Below are positions 8,037-16,414 of a stretch of 52,537 bases of DNA, piece by piece (within the stretch, counting starts at the first letter, position 1; every line of letters begins with the position of its first letter). Source of the DNA: Streptomyces zagrosensis (lineage in GTDB: Bacteria; Actinomycetota; Actinomycetes; Streptomycetales; Streptomycetaceae); the NCBI RefSeq assembly GCF_014203645.1, contig NZ_JACHJL010000031.1:1-52537 (forward strand), given 5' to 3'. The notes beneath the pieces are model-generated. The model was given only the letters and a program-made list of their open reading frames with translations. It did no database searches and had not been told where the DNA came from. The position numbers and the translations under genes are program-made.

Positions 8037-9509
8037 ATGTCCGACAATCTCCGGGCCGAAGCCGCCACGGCCAGCGTCAAATTTCCGCACCGTTCGCGGC
8101 GCGGCATCCTGCTCGGCCTGACCGCCTCGCAACTGATCGTTGTCAGCCTCACCGGGCTTCTCCTGCTCGCCGTGATTCTCACCTGCGGCGTGGTCGGCGC
8201 ACTCGAACTTATTCCGGTGTGGACCGCCATCGCCCTCCTCGTCTTCGTCCGCTACCGAGGCCGTGCCCTGGCCGACTGGTCTCCGATCGTCACCCGGTAC
8301 GCCCTGCGCCGAACGCGGGGCCAGTTGATCTGGCTCACCCGGCCTTCCCGCCGCCCGATCCGCGAAGGGCTACTCCACCTGCCCGGCACAGCGGCGAGCC
8401 TGCGTGTGGTCACCGCACCCGACCGCCGATACGGCGCGGTCCACAACCCCCACACCGGCACCCTGACCGCCGTCGTCAAGGTCTCCTCCCGCGCCTTCGC
8501 GTTGCTTGACCCGGGAACCCAGAACGCCAACGTCAACGGATGGGGACGCGCACTGGCCGCGCTCGCCCGCACGGGCCAGGTCGCCCGAATCCAGGTGATC
8601 GAGCGCACCGTCCCCGACTCTGGTGACGCGCTGCGCCGGTACTGGGAGGAGCACGGCCAGCCCCAAGCCCCCGTAGCGGGTGCGATCTACAGCGAGCTGA
8701 TCCAAAGCGCCGGCCCGGCTGCGGCACCGCACGAGGCGTACGTCGCGGTGTCCTTGGACGCCAAGGCCGCACGGCGGCTGATCAACCAGGCCGGTGGCGG
8801 CCTCACCGGGTCCTTCAGCGTCCTGGCGCAACTGACCTCGACCTTCGATCAGGCCGCGCGCACCGCCGGGCTCAACCCCACCGGCTGGCTCACCGCCCAC
8901 GAGATCGCGGCCGTCGTGCGCACCGCGTACGACCCCAAGGCCCTTGCATCGTTGGATCGTTGGTCCACGGCAGGACGTCCCGAGGCTGAGCCCGCTGCTG
9001 CCGGTCCGGTCGTGGTCGTCGAGAAGTCGGACCACATCATGACCGACTCGGCCGTCCACGCCACGTACTGGGTGGAGAACTGGCCCCGCACCGAAACGTC
9101 GGCGGGCTTTCTGCACCAGCTCCTGTTCACCGCCGGGGTCCGGCGCACGCTGTCGCTGTCGTACGAGCCGAAGGGACTGGACGCCGCCCTGCGCGACGTC
9201 CAGCGCAAGAAGTCCAGCGTGATCGCCGACGCCGCCGAGCGAGCCCGCCGGGGCCAGGTCGACTCCGAGGCGCACTCGATCGAGTACCAGGACATCAAGT
9301 CCCGGGAGCGCCAGCTCATCGCGGGCCACGCGGATGTCGCCCTGACCGGTCTGCTGACCGTCTCGGCCGACACGGAGGAGGAACTCCGCTCCGCCTGCGC
9401 CGTCGTGGAGAGCGCGGCCGTCGGCGCCCAGCTCGACCTTCGCCCGCTCACCTGGCAGCAGGCCGAAGCGTTCACCGCCGCCGCTATGCCGCTCGCCCTC
9501 GCCGTCTGA
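8037..9509 (+). CDS. PrgI/VirB3-like transfer protein (SCO6880-type)
   Basis: The 490-residue protein has two adjacent transmembrane helices near its N-terminus (about residues 29-70, LGLTASQLIVVSLTGLLLLA and ELIPVWTAIALLVFVRY), as in VirB3/PrgI. A soluble domain of about 400 residues follows, with no Walker motif. From memory this corresponds to the family called SCO6880, always found with SCO6881-type proteins and VirB4 ATPases in actinobacterial transfer regions. It probably docks the VirB4 ATPase to the membrane channel. The start at ATG 8037 is chosen because the first helix would be lost with later starts. Confidence 0.85.
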   Translation: MSDNLRAEAATASVKFPHRSRRGILLGLTASQLIVVSLTGLLLLAVILTCGVVGALELIPVWTAIALLVFVRYRGRALADWSPIVTRYALRRTRGQLIWLTRPSRRPIREGLLHLPGTAASLRVVTAPDRRYGAVHNPHTGTLTAVVKVSSRAFALLDPGTQNANVNGWGRALAALARTGQVARIQVIERTVPDSGDALRRYWEEHGQPQAPVAGAIYSELIQSAGPAAAPHEAYVAVSLDAKAARRLINQAGGGLTGSFSVLAQLTSTFDQAARTAGLNPTGWLTAHEIAAVVRTAYDPKALASLDRWSTAGRPEAEPAAAGPVVVVEKSDHIMTDSAVHATYWVENWPRTETSAGFLHQLLFTAGVRRTLSLSYEPKGLDAALRDVQRKKSSVIADAAERARRGQVDSEAHSIEYQDIKSRERQLIAGHADVALTGLLTVSADTEEELRSACAVVESAAVGAQLDLRPLTWQQAEAFTAAAMPLALAV

Positions 9510-9543
9510 TGCCGGCCCTCCTTCCCCCCGAAAGAGCACCCCC

Positions 9544-9996
9544 ATGTCCCGCACCGCCAGCCCGCCCGCGCAGGACTTCATGCCCTTCGCCACCGCCGCG
9601 CTCGACTTCCACCGCGCGCTCAACATCCCCGGCGGTCCCCTCATCACCACCCGCGCCGAACTGGACACCCTGCACGACCACCTCGTATCGCTGCACGGCC
9701 TGCTCGACGCTCACACCGCCCGCACCGGCCAGCTCGTGCCCGTCGAAGGCGACCAGCTCCGCGCCACCCGCACCCGGATCTGGCAAGCCGCCGACCACAT
9801 CCACGCCGCGTATCACGCGGCACCCCGCCCGGACTCCGGCGAGGTGCCCGAACGTGAGGCGTGCCAGGCGGACCTGCCCGAGGGGGCGCCAGAGCTGACC
9901 ATCTGCCAGCGCCACCAGCGCACCGCGCACCTGGTACGCCGCCGCACCACCCCGGCCGACCTGCACTCGCCGTTCACGGGTCTCGTCCGCCGCTGA
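9544..9996 (+). CDS. DUF6238-like hypothetical protein of the transfer operon
   Basis: 150 residues, soluble and predominantly helical (ALDFHRALNI, AELDTLHDHLVSLHGLLDAH). It has a conserved-looking C-terminal block with LTICQRHQRTAHLVRRRTT. It resembles, from memory, the DUF6238 family seen between SCO6880-type and VirB4 genes. The function is unknown. It lies 34 bases after the PrgI-like gene and 26 bases before VirB4, so it is almost certainly co-transcribed. Confidence 0.75.
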   Translation: MSRTASPPAQDFMPFATAALDFHRALNIPGGPLITTRAELDTLHDHLVSLHGLLDAHTARTGQLVPVEGDQLRATRTRIWQAADHIHAAYHAAPRPDSGEVPEREACQADLPEGAPELTICQRHQRTAHLVRRRTTPADLHSPFTGLVRR

Positions 9997-10022
9997 CCCG
10001 GCTTCCATACGGAGAAACGTTC

Positions 10023-11591
10023 ATGCCTCGCACCCGTGCCAGCGCCTCCCACCTGTTCATCCCCCGCAAGGCGTCACGCGCCGAGCAGCGTGCCGCTCGC
10101 GCAGGTTTCGCCGAGGCCCGCCGCCAGGCCCGCCGCGCCGGAGCACCGCCAAAGCACCGCGCCGAGGAGCGCCTCGACCCGGAACTGCGGCCGGCCTATC
10201 CGTTGTCCGGACGGCCCGGTTCCTCATCAGCTCGGGGCGGCAAGCTCAGCCTCCCTGCCCACCGCATGACCACAGCCACCGTCAGTGGCGCCTATCCGTT
10301 TCTCGCGGAGGGAGGACTGGGCGCCGAAGGGATCTTCATCGGACGGGACGTCCACGCGGAGGCGGCGTTCTGCTACGACCCGTTCTCGCTGTACAGCAGC
10401 GGGCGGATCGAGGGCTTCACGAATCCGAACGCCGTCTTGGCCGGGATCATCGGCATGGGCAAGTCCGCGCTGGCCAAGTCGATAGCCACCCGGGCGATTG
10501 CCCATGGCTACCGGGTCTACGTTCCCTGCGACCCCAAGGGAGAGTGGACGGCCATGGCGCAGGCCCTCGGCGGCTGCAGCATCGCGCTCGGCCCAGGGCT
10601 TCCGGGCCGGCTGAACCCGCTGGATGCTCCAGCCCGGCCCGCTTCGGTAAGCGTGGGCGACTGGTCGGCCGAGGTTCGAAAGCGCCGCCTCCTTCTCCTG
10701 GCGGGCCTGGCGCGCACCGTGCTCAAGCGCGACCTCCTGCCGATGGAGCACACCGCGTTGGACCTCGCTCTCGACCTGGTCGTCGCCGAGGCCGACGCCA
10801 ACGGCACGGTGCCGCTGCTCGGCCAGATCGCGCACGCCCTCGGCTCACCCGCGCGCCTCGACCAAGCCCTCGGCAACCATGCCGGACACATGGGGCCCGC
10901 CGCACAGGACCTCGCGCACGCCCTTCGCCGCCTTGTGCACGGCGATCTGAGCGGCATGTTCGACGCCCCCTCGACGGTGGCCTTTGACCCCACTACCCCA
11001 ATGCTGTCCATCGACCTCTCCCGCCTCGGCGGCTCCGGCGACGACACCGCATTGGTGCTGGCGATGACCTGCGCTTCGGCGTGGATGGAGTCCGCGCTCG
11101 CCGACCCGGACGGGGGCAGGCGCTGGGTGATCTACGACGAGGCGTGGCGGGTGATGCGGCACATCGGCCTGCTGGAGCGCATGCAGTCGCAGTGGAAGCT
11201 CTCTCGCGGGCTTGGCATCGCGAACCTGATGGTCATCCACCGCCTGAGCGACCTGCTCAGCGCAGGCGATGCCGGCTCGCGCGGCCGGGTGCTGGCCGAG
11301 GGCCTGCTTGCCGACTGCTCCACCCGCATCATCTACCGGCAGGAACCCGACCAGCTCGCTGCTGCCGCTTCACTGCTCGGCCTGACCGGCGTGGAGACCC
11401 AGGCGGTGTCCGCCCTGACCAAGGGCCGGGGCCTGTGGAAGGTCGCAGGCCGAAGCTTCATCACCCAGCACATCCTGCACCCCGCCGAGCGAGCACTGTT
11501 CGACACCGACGCCCGCATGTCGGCCAAAGGCGCCGAGTTCACGAAAACTGAAGCCTCGTTGCTGCCCCTCCGTCTCCGTGAGGTGCAGTGA
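10023..11591 (+). CDS. VirB4-type conjugation ATPase
   Basis: The 522-residue protein has Walker A GIIGMGKSAL at residues 141-150, followed by VYVPCDPKGEW. Walker B is WVIYDEAWRVM near residue 370, with the following GLANLMVIHR-type sensor segment. The N-terminal 90 residues are basic and divergent. VirB4 proteins power assembly and substrate passage of type IV secretion at the inner membrane. ATG 10023 has GGAG upstream; longer in-frame starts overlap the preceding gene and lack a site. Next in the operon comes an odd minus-strand recombinase remnant, after which the accessory genes begin. Confidence 0.92.
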   Translation: MPRTRASASHLFIPRKASRAEQRAARAGFAEARRQARRAGAPPKHRAEERLDPELRPAYPLSGRPGSSSARGGKLSLPAHRMTTATVSGAYPFLAEGGLGAEGIFIGRDVHAEAAFCYDPFSLYSSGRIEGFTNPNAVLAGIIGMGKSALAKSIATRAIAHGYRVYVPCDPKGEWTAMAQALGGCSIALGPGLPGRLNPLDAPARPASVSVGDWSAEVRKRRLLLLAGLARTVLKRDLLPMEHTALDLALDLVVAEADANGTVPLLGQIAHALGSPARLDQALGNHAGHMGPAAQDLAHALRRLVHGDLSGMFDAPSTVAFDPTTPMLSIDLSRLGGSGDDTALVLAMTCASAWMESALADPDGGRRWVIYDEAWRVMRHIGLLERMQSQWKLSRGLGIANLMVIHRLSDLLSAGDAGSRGRVLAEGLLADCSTRIIYRQEPDQLAAAASLLGLTGVETQAVSALTKGRGLWKVAGRSFITQHILHPAERALFDTDARMSAKGAEFTKTEASLLPLRLREVQ

Positions 11592-11623
11592 TGATTGCAG
11601 GTGAGGTCCTGCGTTCCCGTCGG

Positions 11624-11809
11624 CTACCACTCGGAGTCGGTGTCGGGGTCAGCCTTCGCGAGGGCCAGCGTGTAGCGCATGGCCGCGTCGATACCGATGC
11701 CGAAGAAGTCGCAGATGCGGCGTACGTCACCGTCGGTCGCGAAGATCTCCTGCAAAAAGCGGTCCTCTCGCAGAGCCTGTGGCTTCAGCTGGGCTGCGAT
11801 CCATTTTCT
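11624..11809 (-). pseudogene. C-terminal remnant of a tyrosine-recombinase-like protein
   Basis: On the minus strand an open frame begins right after a TAG (11810-11812) and reads KWIAAQLKPQALREDRF, then ATDGDVRRICDFFGIGIDAA, ending at TAG 11624-11626. The LREDR-x-L-x-E tail followed by a helix-turn-helix-like end with a MRY motif recalls the C-terminus of streptomycete site-specific integrases, but the catalytic part is missing. There is no start codon. It is antisense to the transfer operon and looks like debris from an earlier integration module. Family identity is tentative. Confidence 0.5.
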
Positions 11810-11847
11810 CTACCGCGGTCGCGGTGAGCACCGGCACAAGGACCATC

Positions 11848-12543
11848 ATGCCCACTCCTCCCAACTCCCCCGCGTCCGAGGAGAACCAGCCTTCGCCGAC
11901 TGCCGATCACTCGACGTGGCGGCTACACGTTCCGGCGCTGGCCTCCGCCGCCGCCGGCATCGTCCGGGTGTCAGATGCCTGGGACGCGGTCTCGAACTCC
12001 TTCCACAACCACGACGACCGGTCTCTGGACCGCAAGGGCCTGCTGAGCGGCGTACGGAAGCGCAACGCCGAAGCGTGGACACACGTCGAGGTCTTTCTCG
12101 ACCACGGGCCCGAAGCACTGGCTGGTGTCCGTGCCGCCGCCAGCGGTGCCGACTACGTCGAGGGGCCGATCAGTGAAGACCTCCGGCGGCTTCGCGGAAT
12201 CGACACCACTTTGGAACGAGCAGGCCGAATCCGCCACGAATGGGATCAGGTCATGGCGCTCATGGACGCTTCGCTCCCCGGGTCGCGGGAGCTCTACGCG
12301 AGCCGGGCGCAGGAGATCCGCAACTCCGAGGGCTGGCACCAGGCAGCAGAGCTGGCATATCAAGGGCCCGCACTGGTCCGAGCTGCCGAGCACCTGGCCA
12401 GCCGGGCAGTGCCCGATCACTCATCGCAGGAACGTGCCCAAGTTGCTCTCGCTCGATCCAGCTTCGGTCATCGCGGGACTCCACCCGTTCCGCCTCCCAC
12501 GCCGCCCGCGTCGAATCCAGCCGCCACACGCCGTTCGCGTTGA
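11848..12543 (+). CDS. Hypothetical protein of the transfer operon
   Basis: About 231 residues, soluble and helical, with a Pro-rich tail. The central part (LRRLRGIDTTLERAGRIRHE, WHQAAELAYQGPALVRAAEHL) looks like a coiled or helical-bundle protein. ATG 11848 has AAGGA upstream. No family is recognised. Its GC3 pattern fits its neighbours. It is probably an accessory transfer-region protein. Confidence 0.65.
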   Translation: MPTPPNSPASEENQPSPTADHSTWRLHVPALASAAAGIVRVSDAWDAVSNSFHNHDDRSLDRKGLLSGVRKRNAEAWTHVEVFLDHGPEALAGVRAAASGADYVEGPISEDLRRLRGIDTTLERAGRIRHEWDQVMALMDASLPGSRELYASRAQEIRNSEGWHQAAELAYQGPALVRAAEHLASRAVPDHSSQERAQVALARSSFGHRGTPPVPPPTPPASNPAATRRSR

Positions 12544-12741
12544 CGCTCCTAGCAGCGACTTCCGGCGAGGCCAAACCGGCCGATCGCCGGATTCTCGACC
12601 AGCCCCGTGCTGCATCCTTCTCGCCCCCGCCCGTACCCGGTCACTGACCGCTTCCTACCTCGGAGTACCGCATGCCCCGCACCAGAACCGCCCCGGCCCT
12701 CGACCGCCCCCATCTCCGAGTCCGCACCGGATGGATCAACC

Positions 12742-13515
12742 ATGTCCAGCTCCCATCTCGATTCGCTTCCCGATGTCGCGCTCGGCCACCACCCTGACCA
12801 CGGCATCGTCGCCGCGAACCCGAAGCACCTCGCAGCCGGCACATGGATGCTGGAAGGGTTCGGATTCCACCCTGTCCCGGGCAAGCCGACGCTGTACGCG
12901 CTGGCCGACCAACAGCGCGACGGACAGGGGCGTGCCACCCAAGCCGTCGCGCTGTTGCGCAAGGCCGGCTACCGAGTCGATGCGGATGCCGCGTTCGACC
13001 CCTCGCTGGCCTCCGGCAGGACTCCCACCCGTGACCGGCCCCCGCGCATAGATCCCGACGTCGCGTTCGCCGAGCATCCGCGGCTCGGCATCGTCGCGGC
13101 CACCAGCGACCACTCCGCCGCGCTCGGCGGCCCACTGATCCTGGAGGAACACGGCTGGCGGCTGAATCCGAACCTGGATATCTACACGCTGCCCATCACC
13201 GCCAACCGCAGTGAGGTCCTGGAGAAGGTCGCCAACGCCACAGTGTCGATGCACCGATCCGATCTCCAGGTCGCGGTGCAACCCCATCTCGCCCAGGACA
13301 TAGCAGCGCGCCGCCCCCCGGCACCCGCGCCAACCGCGCGCCACGAGCACAGTCAGGGCTTCACCACCCACAAGTTCCCCATCGGCGCCGCCGCGCTCGC
13401 CACCAGCCCAGCCCACGCCGACCTCCCGAACAAGGCTCCGGTCCCCGCTCCCGCCACCTCAACTCCGGCGGCACGGCCGGCCGACCCGCGCATCGCGTTC
13501 TCCCGCAAGCGCTGA
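12742..13515 (+). CDS. Hypothetical protein with an internally duplicated domain
   Basis: 257 residues. Two related modules of about 75 residues are visible. The first starts VALGHHPDHGIVAANPKHL and the second VAFAEHPRLGIVAATSDHS. Both continue with a Trp/Leu-rich strand pair ending in LYAL or IYTLP. A Pro/Ala-rich tail follows. ATG 12742 is chosen as the start of the first module. A shorter overlapping ORF begins 70 bases upstream at 12672 with a better ribosome site. The function is unknown; the duplicated small domain suggests a DNA- or protein-binding adaptor. Confidence 0.65.
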   Translation: MSSSHLDSLPDVALGHHPDHGIVAANPKHLAAGTWMLEGFGFHPVPGKPTLYALADQQRDGQGRATQAVALLRKAGYRVDADAAFDPSLASGRTPTRDRPPRIDPDVAFAEHPRLGIVAATSDHSAALGGPLILEEHGWRLNPNLDIYTLPITANRSEVLEKVANATVSMHRSDLQVAVQPHLAQDIAARRPPAPAPTARHEHSQGFTTHKFPIGAAALATSPAHADLPNKAPVPAPATSTPAARPADPRIAFSRKR

Positions 13516-13541
13516 CCCAACTCCCGTAAGGAGCGTTACCC

Positions 13542-14039
13542 ATGGCCGTGAAGACCATCTGGCAGATCACCCACTCCTGCGGCCATCACGCCGAACGCGA
13601 CCTGTCCGACCGGGCAGCCGACCGTCGCGCGGGCTTCGCCGAATGGCTCGCCAAGCAGGAGTGCACCACCTGCTGGCGGACCGCCCGGGAGGGCGACGAG
13701 CAGGGCAAGGCCGCCTGGCTGGAGGCCAAACGGGCCCAAGAGCAGGCGGAATCCGAAGCCTGGTCTCAGCAGTACCGGATGCCCCCTTTGGAAGGGACCG
13801 AGCGAGCCGTCGCCTGGGGAGTGCGCTGTCGCCACCAGGTCCTGGCCGCTGCCTACACCACCCTGGTCCTCGAAGGCGGGACCAGCGAGATGGAGTGGGA
13901 GGAGATCGAGGAGGCCGCTCGCGCCATCGACCGTGCCGGGTGGTGGATCGACCAGCGCTCCTCCGAGCCGGACGACCTCGCCGAACTGCTCCAGACAGCC
14001 ACCGAAGCCGACCGGCCGACCGAAAACCCCCACTTCTGA
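13542..14039 (+). CDS. Hypothetical protein with an N-terminal zinc-finger-like motif
   Basis: 165 residues. ITHSCGHHAERDL and KQECTTCW supply Cys and His pairs that could bind zinc (C-G-H and C-x-x-C). The rest is charged and helical with an acidic C-terminus. A GGAGCG site precedes ATG 13542. It is followed at once by a strong hairpin. No family is recognised. The plan is common among small accessory proteins of actinomycete mobile elements. Confidence 0.65.
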   Translation: MAVKTIWQITHSCGHHAERDLSDRAADRRAGFAEWLAKQECTTCWRTAREGDEQGKAAWLEAKRAQEQAESEAWSQQYRMPPLEGTERAVAWGVRCRHQVLAAAYTTLVLEGGTSEMEWEEIEEAARAIDRAGWWIDQRSSEPDDLAELLQTATEADRPTENPHF

Positions 14040-14044
14040 CCACC

Positions 14045-14070
14045 CGGTGCCCCGCCTTGGCGGGGCACCG
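14045..14070 (+). terminator. 12-bp hairpin, terminator or attenuator
   Basis: CGGTGCCCCGCC (14045-14056) and its exact complement at 14059-14070 form a tight hairpin 6 bases after the preceding stop codon. There is no T run, as is usual for streptomycete terminators. Confidence 0.7.
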
Positions 14071-14098
14071 GCTCCCCTGTCGAAGACTTGGATACCCC

Positions 14099-14290
14099 AT
14101 GCCCGAGTTCTACGGTGCTGGTCCGGTCGCTCCAGCCCCGCCGCCCGCCGATGGCAATCCGGAAGCGGACCGGCAGCGCGCTGCCCGTACCTCCTCGCCG
14201 AATGCTGCCACCCAGCGCGCAACGACCCCGGCCGGCTCCGCAGACGCGGCGCCGAGCACTGCGCCGCCCCGAGCCCCTCGCACCCGATAG
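14099..14290 (+). CDS. Small Ala/Pro-rich hypothetical protein
   Basis: 63 residues (starts MPEFYGAGPVAPAPPP), of low complexity and rich in Ala, Pro, Thr and Arg. It starts after the hairpin at 14045 and ends in TAG. Codon use is typical of the operon. The gene may be genuine, but such composition also arises by chance at this GC content. Confidence 0.4.
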   Translation: MPEFYGAGPVAPAPPPADGNPEADRQRAARTSSPNAATQRATTPAGSADAAPSTAPPRAPRTR

Positions 14291-14330
14291 CCCGGACCGC
14301 CGGCTTTCCTCCTGAACAGGAGCTTCCTCG

Positions 14331-14398
14331 ATGGCCAGCAGAAGAGCGCCGCGTGCCCCGCCCCCATCACTCGCCTGCGCTCACTCCCAGGAAGCACC
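14331..14398 (+). repeat. Repeated operon leader, copy 2
   Basis: ATG 14331 opens a frame MASRRAPRAPPP that parallels the leader at 7977 in sequence and in distance (68 bases) to the next gene start. The frame continues into the coupling-protein gene out of phase. Confidence 0.45.
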
Positions 14399-16187
14399 AT
14401 GCCCGCACCGCGTACCAGCGCGCCCTCGACCACCACCGGGTCGGACGCGCTCCTCTACCTCCTCTTCGGCATACTCGGCATCGCGCTCGCCTGCGGTTCG
14501 CTGGCCTGGCTGAGCGGCAATCTCACCAACTCCCTCTTGGGGCATGGGCCTTGGTCCGCGTTCAGGGCCGCTGACGCGCTGCTTCATCCCGAGGTGCTGT
14601 GGCCGCACCTGAGTACCACCGCCCTGCTGGTCGGTGTGCGGATCATCCCCGGTCTGCTGTCCGTCTGCCTCGCCGTCCTCGGCCTGGTGCTGTGGATGCG
14701 GCTGCGCGGCGGGCCGAAGAACGGCCTCGCCCGGAAGGCCGACCTCGCTCCGCTGCTGGACAAGGAGATCACCGCCAAGGCCAGGAGCCTGCGGCCGTCC
14801 CTGAGCGGCAGGGAGTGTCAAAGAGGTCGCCCCTGCTGACCGCGGCATCCTGCTCGGCACTCTCTCCCCGGGACGGGCCCCTGTCCGCGCGTCTTGGGAG
14901 GACGTGATCGTCGCGATCATGGCTCCGCGAAGCGGCAAGACCTCCGGACTCGCGATCCCGGCGATTCTCGCGGCGCCCGGCCCGGTCCTGCTCACCAGTA
15001 ATAAGGCCGCGAACGACGCCTTCACCGCGACGGTGGACGCTCGCGCCGAAGTGGGCACGGTCTGGGCCCTGGACCCCCAGCAGATCGCCCACCACCCACG
15101 CGAGATGTGGTGGGACATCCTGGCCGACGCCCGCGACCTGGCCGGAGCGAAACGCCTTGCCGGACACTTCGTCGCCGCGAGTGTGGACGAATCGAACGGC
15201 TCCGACTTCTGGTCCACCGCCGCGAGCAACACGCTCGGCGCGCTGTTCCTCGCTGCCGCCGGCCACCAGCGCCCGATCACCGATGTCCTGGCCTGGCTCG
15301 CCTCCCCCGCCGACCGGACCCCGGTAGACCTGCTCACCGACGCCGGCCACGACGCGGTCGCCGCCCAGCTCCAGGGCACCGTCTCCGGCGCCACCGAGAC
15401 CCGCGACGGCATCTACGAGACCGCGCGGCAGTACGCGAGTTGCCTGCTCGACCCGGACGTCGCAGCCTGGGTAACGCCCGCCAAGCATCTCCCCGAGTTC
15501 AAGCCCTTCGACTTCGCCACCTCCTACGACACCTTGTACCTCCTGAGCAAGGACGGCGGCGGCAGCGCAAGCGCGATCATCGCCGCAGCGGCCGACGCCG
15601 TGATGCGCGCGGCCGTGGTCGTCGCCGAGCGCTCCGGCGGACGGCTCGATCCGCCCGCCCTGTGCGTCCTCGACGAAGCCGCGAACGTCTGCAAAATTAG
15701 CGATCTCCCGGATCTTTACAGCCACTTGGGCAGCCGAGGCGTCATCCCGATGACGATCCTGCAGTCCTACCGGCAGGGCCAGCGATGCTGGGGCGAGGCC
15801 GGCATGGACGCACTATGGTCCGCGGCGACCGTCAAGATCATCGGTTCGGGCATCGACGACGCGGACTTCGCCGACCGGCTCAGCAGGCAGGTCGGCGACC
15901 ACGACGTGCAGACCACCTCGGTGTCGACCAGCGACAGCGGCAAGTCCACCTCGGTGAGCATGCGCACCGAGCGCATCCTGCCACCCGACGCGATTCGGGC
16001 CCTACCCAAGGGCAAGGCACTGCTCCTGGCCACCGGCATCCGCATCGCCATGCTCGATCTCCGGCCCTGGTACAAGGAGCCGTCCGCCAAGGTGGTCGGC
16101 CCGGCCTCGGCCCGTGCGACGAAGGCGATCACCGAACGCGCCATCGCGAAGACCCGCGGCCGTGACGACTTCGGGCTGTCGGTATGA
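14399..16187 (+). pseudogene. VirD4/TraG-type coupling protein, interrupted by one frameshift
   Basis: The repaired protein has about 595 residues: two N-terminal transmembrane helices (LLFGILGIALACGSLAWL and GVRIIPGLLSVCLAVLGL), then an ATPase domain. Walker A APRSGKTSG lies at about residue 175 and Walker B ALCVLDEAANV at about 420. Such proteins bring the relaxase-DNA complex to the channel. The first frame ends at codon 146. The continuation EVAPADRGILLGTL starts in the +1 frame at 14823, leaving one surplus A in TGTCAAAGA (14816-14824). The downstream part could start at GTG 14904 but would then lack the membrane anchor and most of the region before Walker A. Overlaps the next gene by ATGA. 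Confidence 0.85.
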
Positions 16188-16414
16188 GCGCGCCCACGCC
16201 GCGTCCCGGGCGGTTCGTACGCTCGCCGGTCGTTCTGCGCGACGGGCAGTGGTGGTTGGTCAGCGGGGCCGGTTCGATACTCGCCTCCGACCCCGCGTTC
16301 ACCAGCACGCTGGACCGCTTCGCCCAGGCGTTGGTCGCTGCCGACCAGGCGGTCGCCGACCTCCGCGCCCGGGAGAGCGAACCTCCCGCTTGTGACGCAG
16401 AAGGTCAGCGATGA
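16184..16414 (+). CDS. Small hypothetical protein coupled to the coupling-protein gene
   Basis: 76 residues, with a strand-rich N-terminal half (VVLRDGQWWLVSGAGSI) and a helical C-terminal half (LDRFAQALVAADQAVADL). Its start overlaps the coupling-protein stop, and its own stop overlaps the next start; both are ATGA pairs. The tight coupling suggests its product is needed in fixed ratio to its neighbours. No family is recognised. Confidence 0.65.
   Translation: MSAPTPRPGRFVRSPVVLRDGQWWLVSGAGSILASDPAFTSTLDRFAQALVAADQAVADLRARESEPPACDAEGQR

Noticed and set aside
11588..11827. Plus-strand ORF directly after VirB4 (GTG/ATG start overlapping the stop)
   Set aside because: The opposite strand gives recognisable recombinase-tail sequence over the same bases; the plus frame is its shadow.
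10023..16187. TraB/FtsK-type single-protein double-strand transfer system
   Set aside because: The window has VirB4, VirD4, VirB6-like, relaxase and MobC proteins, i.e. a type IV secretion system; no FtsK-like TraB was found.
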